Of a stretch of DNA of 17,289 bases, positions 12,921 to 17,289 are shown piece by piece. A model generated the notes under the pieces. It did no database searches and had not been told where the DNA came from. It saw only the letters and a list, made by a program, of their open reading frames with translations. A program made the position numbers and the translations under genes. This DNA is from Coprinopsis marcescibilis (taxonomy: Eukaryota > Basidiomycota > Agaricomycetes > Agaricales > Psathyrellaceae), in contig ML210489.1 of NCBI GenBank assembly GCA_004369085.1, positions 1-17,289 of the forward strand, written 5' to 3'. How positions within the stretch are numbered: position 1 is the stretch's first letter; each line of letters begins with the position of its first letter.

Positions 12921-13127
12921 TGTTACACCATCTCCAATGGTGGAACATGAAGACAGATACGTGTTGACAGTTGACGAATGCCTTGAAATACAGGCCGATT
13001 ATTTCCGAAGATTGGGACTGTTTGATTATGAATCGGTAGATACTTCTTATTGATCTTCCGGATCTTCAAGAGTATTTTTAGGTAGATAAGGTATATTAGG
13101 ATATGACGTAGAAGATAACGGATGGAA

Positions 13128-13148
13128 CTTATCGATTACATCGATAAG
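13128..13148. repeat. Perfect 9-bp inverted repeat inside the LTR
   Basis: Arms CTTATCGAT and ATCGATAAG are separated by TAC. The hairpin lies just before the TATA run and may be a protein-binding palindrome of the LTR promoter; its role is inferred from position only. Confidence 0.6.
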
Positions 13149-13160
13149 AGATAAGAAATG

Positions 13161-13170
13161 TATATATATA
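13161..13170. promoter_or_regulatory. TATA box of the solo LTR
   Basis: TATATATATA lies about 240 bp into the 506-bp LTR, where a U3/R promoter would be expected. The motif is palindromic, so it does not reveal the element's orientation. Confidence 0.45.
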
Positions 13171-13426
13171 CTTACCATAGTTGGTAGTTGTACTTTAGTT
13201 TCAATCTCGTTTCCTACTTGTCACTCGATAGTTCTCGAATAAGACTTTTGTTAGTCTTCTCGTCGACGGATCGTCTCACTCGAACATTCCTGAAACTCTA
13301 TTGTCTTGACGTTCGTTCGTCTCGACTTACTCGTTCAACTCGCTTGTCTCGACGATCTCTCGTCTTGACCTTATCGTTAACTATCGTTCGGCGACAAAGG
13401 CGTATCATTCGCCTTGCGTCGTAACA

Positions 13427-13431
13427 GTACC
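13427..13431. repeat. Target-site duplication, right copy (GTACC)
   Basis: Matches the GTACC at 12916-12920 exactly and abuts the CA end of the LTR. Confidence 0.85.
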
Positions 13432-15800
13432 TTCCAAGGAGCATGGGTATCAGAAGCCTGACTATCATCTGAGTTATCAGCTTCTGCATTATTGCCTTCA
13501 GAATCACCACCCTCATCCAATTCTGGGCCAGATTCATCTTCAGAGCCACTAGAGTCACTCTCGCTAACTGCTTGGTTCTCGACCAAGTTAACAGCAATGA
13601 AAATGGCAATCTAAGATTAACAAAGAATGAATTAGCAACCAAAAGCCAAGCTATAGCCTATGCAGCTTGAATGAGTCTCACTTTCATCATTGCTTCATTC
13701 TTATTCCCATCTTGAAACTTGGTGCTCAGAACTTTGTTGAAGTGGTATAAACCACTGTACTCAGGGAATGTGTGGGCGCTAAATGTTGAACATGAGATAT
13801 TGATGCTGACAGACAATTAAAAGCACTTGCTGCCTTGTGAGTTCAACCCAAGCACTCTTATCAAAGTTATCCTTGATAAATTGCAACAGCTCTGTCCAGA
13901 TATGCTTGGCACCCAAGCCATTGGCGTAAGCATGAAGCCTGTCCCAGGACAGAGCTTCAAAAACATCTGTGCCCCGGCGGTCAAGATCCGCAAAGGCGCT
14001 CTACAGAAGTAAGTTAGCAGTATAAGGACTTTCAAGTTCATGAAACCTACTTTGACAGGACATTGTGACTGGTCTGCCAGATAGGCATTGGCAGCAGTTG
14101 CTGACAGTCCAAGAGCATGGTCTACACGCCTCTCTGTATCCTCAACATTTCAAGTTTGGTGGCCCTCCATGAGTTTTAGCACTTTCGCTATATCTGCCAA
14201 GCAAACGGGGCACAAGCACTTGCCCTTAACCCCACGTATCAGGGCTATGATACACCTAAGACCATGCACAACAATTCTTCAGTATGATACTACCACCAGT
14301 TAGAAGAATTTACGTACTGCTCCTCGTAATCAGCAGACACAATAAGAATGCCTGGGAACAGATGGCGGATGATAAAATCACCACAAACAACATGGTAGCC
14401 ATGGTGTGAAGCATATGCTATACTTCTAAAGAGGACCCTCAAGCAAGCATGGTAGAGCTCCTGCTTGTGGTTGGCAAAAGCAGTCGTACCAGTATCCTCC
14501 TCTGTCTCCTCAACCTGGACCAAAATGGGTGCATCAGGCTTAATACCATGTTCCAGATGTTATCAAAGAGGAATCACATACAATTGGAAGCCAGGCTACA
14601 ATACGTCCACCGCCGAGACACTCCTCTGAGCCATTGCGAATTACAATTGGAAGGTTTGCAAGGCGGACAAAAACAGGGTATGCCTTGACAGTCCCAAAGG
14701 ACGAGAGCTGTGTCTTGTCCGAGTAAAAGATAAAAGGGAGAGGCTTGCCCTCCTTTGGCAATGATGACTGGATATGTGTCAACAACTGTGTATGGAAAAG
14801 CAACCTAGGACAAAAGTACATCTCGATGAGACGTACCGTCACATACACACACCCGGAAATCCCACAACTTGTCGGCTGTCCATGGCTCATTGATGAAATG
14901 CTCCCACTTGTTGCTTGCCTTATCATACTTGAATAGCTTGCGAGCATCCCACTCAAAGAACGGCGCCAGCAGGGGATCCTTCACCAGGTCGAAAGCCCAG
15001 TCCTTGAGTGGTCGGTATTGTAAAGTATATTCTCGAACTTCATTCTTGTAAACCAGTTTCACCGTTTCGGGCTCAAACTAAATAAAGTATTGTATGAATG
15101 TCATATATGTACCATAGGTGATGTAAATTGTGAATAACATGGTACCCCACCTACCTTTGTCAACTTAGCGGCACCAGAGTTCCAGTAGCCCTCGAGAGTA
15201 TGGTAATCTTTGATAGTGATCTCATCTTCATTGGTTTTGACATGGTCGAAAAGTCGAAGGAAGGAGGCGATCTGTGACTGGTTGAGACAGCAGTCGAGTG
15301 CGAGTTTGGAGACGTCAAAGTCGGTCCTAGTAAGGAACGGATGCCAGGGATTGGGGTCCACTCGTCAAACAGGGTTCTCGTGATGTTGACGGCGGTAATC
15401 CTCAAATCGTTCATGACGATGAGGATTTGTGGAGAACGGATGATATTGGGTGAAGAAATCATCATTTCGGGGATGATTTGGGAACTCTGGCACCCATAGT
15501 GGTTGTGGGCGGTTGAAAAATGTATATTGGGGAGTGGGGATCGGGGCAGGAATGGCGGAAGACACAGGCGCAGAAGCAGAAGCAGAGCGGGTCGTGGTAG
15601 CAATTGCTGCTGGAGGCTGTCCTCCTGGATGCAATGCATCTGGTGGGCAGCGACGGTCTGCACCAGCCAGGGGTAGCTGAATAGGATTTGCCACAGGAAG
15701 ATGACTGGCGCTGGCCAAACGGTGTTCGGTGGGCAGTACTGGCCCTGTGCCCAATCGTGCAGGATCCTGGGGGAGATATGCATGGGGAGAAGGCTGGGGA

Positions 15801-15880
15801 GCGACGGCAGGTAATCCTGAGGTCTGCAGAGTGACGGCAGGTACTCCTGGGGTCTGCAGAGCGACAACAGGTATTCCAGC
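15801..15880. repeat. 30-bp minisatellite in the N-terminal part of the transposase gene
   Basis: Two full units and one partial unit of 30 bp, each opening with GYGACGGCAG-like sequence followed by GTAMTCCTGRGGTCTGCAGA. Read on the minus strand in the transposase frame they encode a decapeptide of the form VALQTPGVPA. The unit length equals that of the repeat in the neighbouring unknown gene, but the sequence is different. Confidence 0.8.
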
Positions 15881-16261
15881 AGCTAATTGAGGGCCTAATT
15901 TCCTTATTAGGCTACCTGAATCGTGACAGGGTGTTTGAAAGCCTTACCTGCTGCACCACTGGAGCCAGAGCTCTGGCCTACAATGCGTGCCGCTGAGGCT
16001 CCAGAACGCCCAGCTCAGGGCTGAGAGCGCGCTAGAGGTAGAGCAGCTTGTTGTTGAGCAGTGGGCTTGTGGCTTGACAAAGCTGCTGGACCCTGCCGCT
16101 GCTTTGTTGGCAACCGATGGACTCTAAGTCAGCAACAGCTCCTCTGAAAAGCATTGAAACCAATATCACTTACCTCCCAAGGATGCTTGGGCAACCATTG
16201 TCCTCAGATTTTGTTGCTCCTGCAATGCGTAGCCTCTCATCGATAACTCATGTTCAACCAT

Positions 16262-17020
16262 TTTTTGTTTGCATTGTGTTGGACTGTGGCTATTAAGCCC
16301 TTGGCGAGTTGTAAAAGATCATTGACAGTGTTCGCAAACGTGAGTAGAAGCCATCCAGGATGTGTAACAGGGAGAGCAGAATGTCAGGGGAGTTGGGGGT
16401 TACAGCGGGTAGGTGGCGATGGCCGTGTGTGATGAACAAGGGACACGCTCTCACGGCCATTCAACGGCCATTCAACAGAGCGCCGTGTCGAGATTTACTG
16501 TGGTTCTCAACTTGTTTGCAACGTTGAATCGGCGATCAGCGACTGCCTTCAACGGCCCGGCGGTTGCAACCCCTGTCCAGAGATCTCCGACACATCTACC
16601 AAGCATTCCCAAGTGCTTTCAGCAGTGCTGTTGTCGAATCTGGTTGTTCCAACAAGCTCGATTATGACCGCTGAATAGTCCGCATTCCCAGATTTCTTGA
16701 TGCAAACAATTTTCTAAAACATACCCACCTCGAAAAGAGAAGGTCAAAGAGGCTGTTCCGGTACGGTTGACAGGAGCGTCGTGGATGAAATTTCGTGCGC
16801 GAGCAACTCCCATCAGCCACAGCCACACTTTGCCACTGGAGATAGTACTATTAGGGTCGCATAGATAGTAGTGTAAGTAGTAGAAATAGGGTGAGTGGGG
16901 GTGGAAAGTACTCGGAAATCCTCACGCAAAGCCGGGTGACATTTATAAATTATTTTGCGAAAAAACGTGCAATTTAAGAAAAGTCTAGTGCCAAGTGGCT
17001 GCGGAAAGGCAGAGGAAGAC
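16262..17020. other. Gene-free interval upstream of the transposase, possible element terminus
   Basis: No convincing gene. It holds an 11-bp tandem repeat at 16455-16476, a second exact copy of TTCAACGGCC at 16548-16557 and an inverted near-copy GTTGAATCGGC at 16523-16533. Such clustered short motifs can be subterminal transposase-binding sites. I could not find a terminal inverted repeat matching the other side of the element (9033-9284). The last stretch (about 16860-17020) is probably the 3' flank of the next gene. Confidence 0.4.
16455..16476. repeat. Tandem 11-bp direct repeat
   Basis: GGCCATTCAAC occurs twice head to tail. It is part of the motif cluster described for the surrounding interval. 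Confidence 0.8.
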
Positions 17021-17289
17021 TCAGTCCAGGCCAATGTCGTCACCTCCAAGTCCCTGGGCAGCATCGCTGTCTTCGTCACCACTTGAGTCAGAGTTGTTTC
17101 CACCATCGGAAGCAGCAAGTGCGAGAACGGGGAAGCCTAACTCTTGGCAAACTTGGCGGCAAGTGTGCTGCTTAACAAACTGGTCGATTCCCTGTTGACC
17201 GAAATCACCAACTCCAGTGGATCTAAGTGCAGTGTGTGTGTGAGCATGGACGACTGCCGTGGCCGGAAGATAGGTGGAGTGACTTACCC
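17021..17289 (-). CDS. C-terminal exon of an unrecognised gene (partial, runs off the window)
   Basis: The last exon, 17222-17021, encodes 66 residues and ends in TGA. It is preceded by a 65-nt intron (17287-17223) with a GTAAGT donor and TTAG acceptor; only the last two bases of the previous exon are inside the window. The segment contains DFGQQGIDQFVKQ, then two cysteines (HTCRQVCQELGFP), then an acidic tail (GGNNSDSSGDEDSD) ending GDDIGLD. The clean splice signals and protein-like composition support real coding sequence. I do not recognise the family. Being so close to the transposon, it may be a host gene or another element's gene. Confidence 0.5.
   Translation of the reverse strand, partial: VSHSTYLPATAVVHAHTHTALRSTGVGDFGQQGIDQFVKQHTCRQVCQELGFPVLALAASDGGNNSDSSGDEDSDAAQGLGGDDIGLD

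Larger units (their letters stand above)
12921..13426. mobile_element. Solo LTR (506 bp) of an LTR retrotransposon, inserted in the transposase gene
   Basis: Begins TGTTAC and ends GTAACA, a perfect 6-bp terminal inverted repeat with canonical TG...CA ends, and is bounded by GTACC duplications. Removing the LTR plus one duplication copy (511 bp) joins the two halves of the transposase exon to 315 bp (105 codons) with no stop and phase 0 at both ends. It contains a TATATATATA box and a pyrimidine-rich 3' half with many TCTCGAC/TCTTGAC-like words. No gag or pol sequence lies beside it, so the internal part was lost, presumably by recombination between LTRs. Whether it is Gypsy or Copia cannot be told from the LTR alone. 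Confidence 0.9.
11581..16261 (-). pseudogene. Inactivated Plavaka-type DNA transposase
   Basis: Recognised by family landmarks in order: NPWHPFLTRTDFD, YRPLKDWAFDL, NEPWTAD, FIFYSDKTQLSSFGT, IRNG..GGGRIVAWLP, LIVSADYEEQ, KCLCPVC, LSWDRLHAY, FQDGNKNEA, KNWVFPKAH, GATRNYNTKPNESMH and, at the C-terminus, VMVDVEG..FGRLLSLF with FVFDILDSDMYF. Supported exons: 15915-15155, 15077-14853, 14767-14582, 14514-14318, 14255-14051, 14000-13831, 13778-13682, 13610-12785, 12731-12454, 12383-12098, 12033-11581. All are phase-compatible and together encode about 1,050 codons. Asp in SDK, Asp in SADYEEQ and Glu in KPNESMH are candidate catalytic acids. TGA codons interrupt the frame at 15367-15365 and 14152-14150, probably also near 16017-16015, and a solo LTR splits exon 13610-12785. 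The N-terminus beyond 15915 (candidate ATG at 16261) is uncertain, as is the exon start at 14767 (alternative 14804). Confidence 0.85.

Noticed and set aside
12832..13053. A plus-strand protein gene across the transposase exon and LTR
   Set aside because: The frame crosses the left LTR boundary; its first part is antisense to conserved transposase sequence. Only the part inside the LTR is worth considering.

Overview
The window looks like nuclear DNA of a mushroom-forming basidiomycete (Agaricomycetes). The genes are broken by many 46-70 nt introns with GT/AG borders. One gene belongs to a multi-intron fungal aldehyde dehydrogenase family, three belong to a membrane-protein family that I know as strongly expanded in Agaricomycetes, and one is a Plavaka-type DNA transposase, a family typical of these fungi. 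No rRNA, tRNA or CRISPR array was seen.

Layout. (1) 340-2702 (+): a complete 16-exon NAD(P)-dependent aldehyde dehydrogenase with all three catalytic residues. (2) 2912-9032 (-): three tandem paralogues of a single-pass membrane protein with a two-module beta-rich ectodomain, one transmembrane helix and a cytoplasmic tail ending in a PPVY motif. The first two (2912-4403 and 4960-6427) are intact and arose by a recent duplication of about 2 kb that includes the promoter. The third (7851-9032) is a decayed copy. About 1.3 kb between the second and third copies holds no recognisable gene. (3) 9285-11435 (-): a five-exon gene for an unrecognised, probably nuclear protein with a coiled coil, a proline-rich repeat and a basic C-terminus. 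(4) 11581-16261 (-): a Plavaka-type transposase gene that is now dead. It has in-frame TGA codons, and an exon is split by a complete 506-bp solo LTR with a 5-bp target duplication. Gene (3) starts 145 bp downstream of it on the same strand and may be a passenger or accessory gene of the element. (5) 16262-17020: gene-free, with short direct and inverted motif copies that may be the element's subterminal region. (6) 17021-17289 (-): the C-terminal exon of an unrecognised gene that runs out of the window.

Overall, an ordinary metabolic gene sits beside a dynamic zone of tandem gene birth and decay and nested transposons (an LTR element inserted into a DNA transposon). The points most worth a second look are the transposon-linked unknown gene at 9285-11435, the conserved PPxY tails of the membrane proteins, the solo LTR whose removal restores the transposase frame exactly, and a GC-AG intron in the transposase gene.
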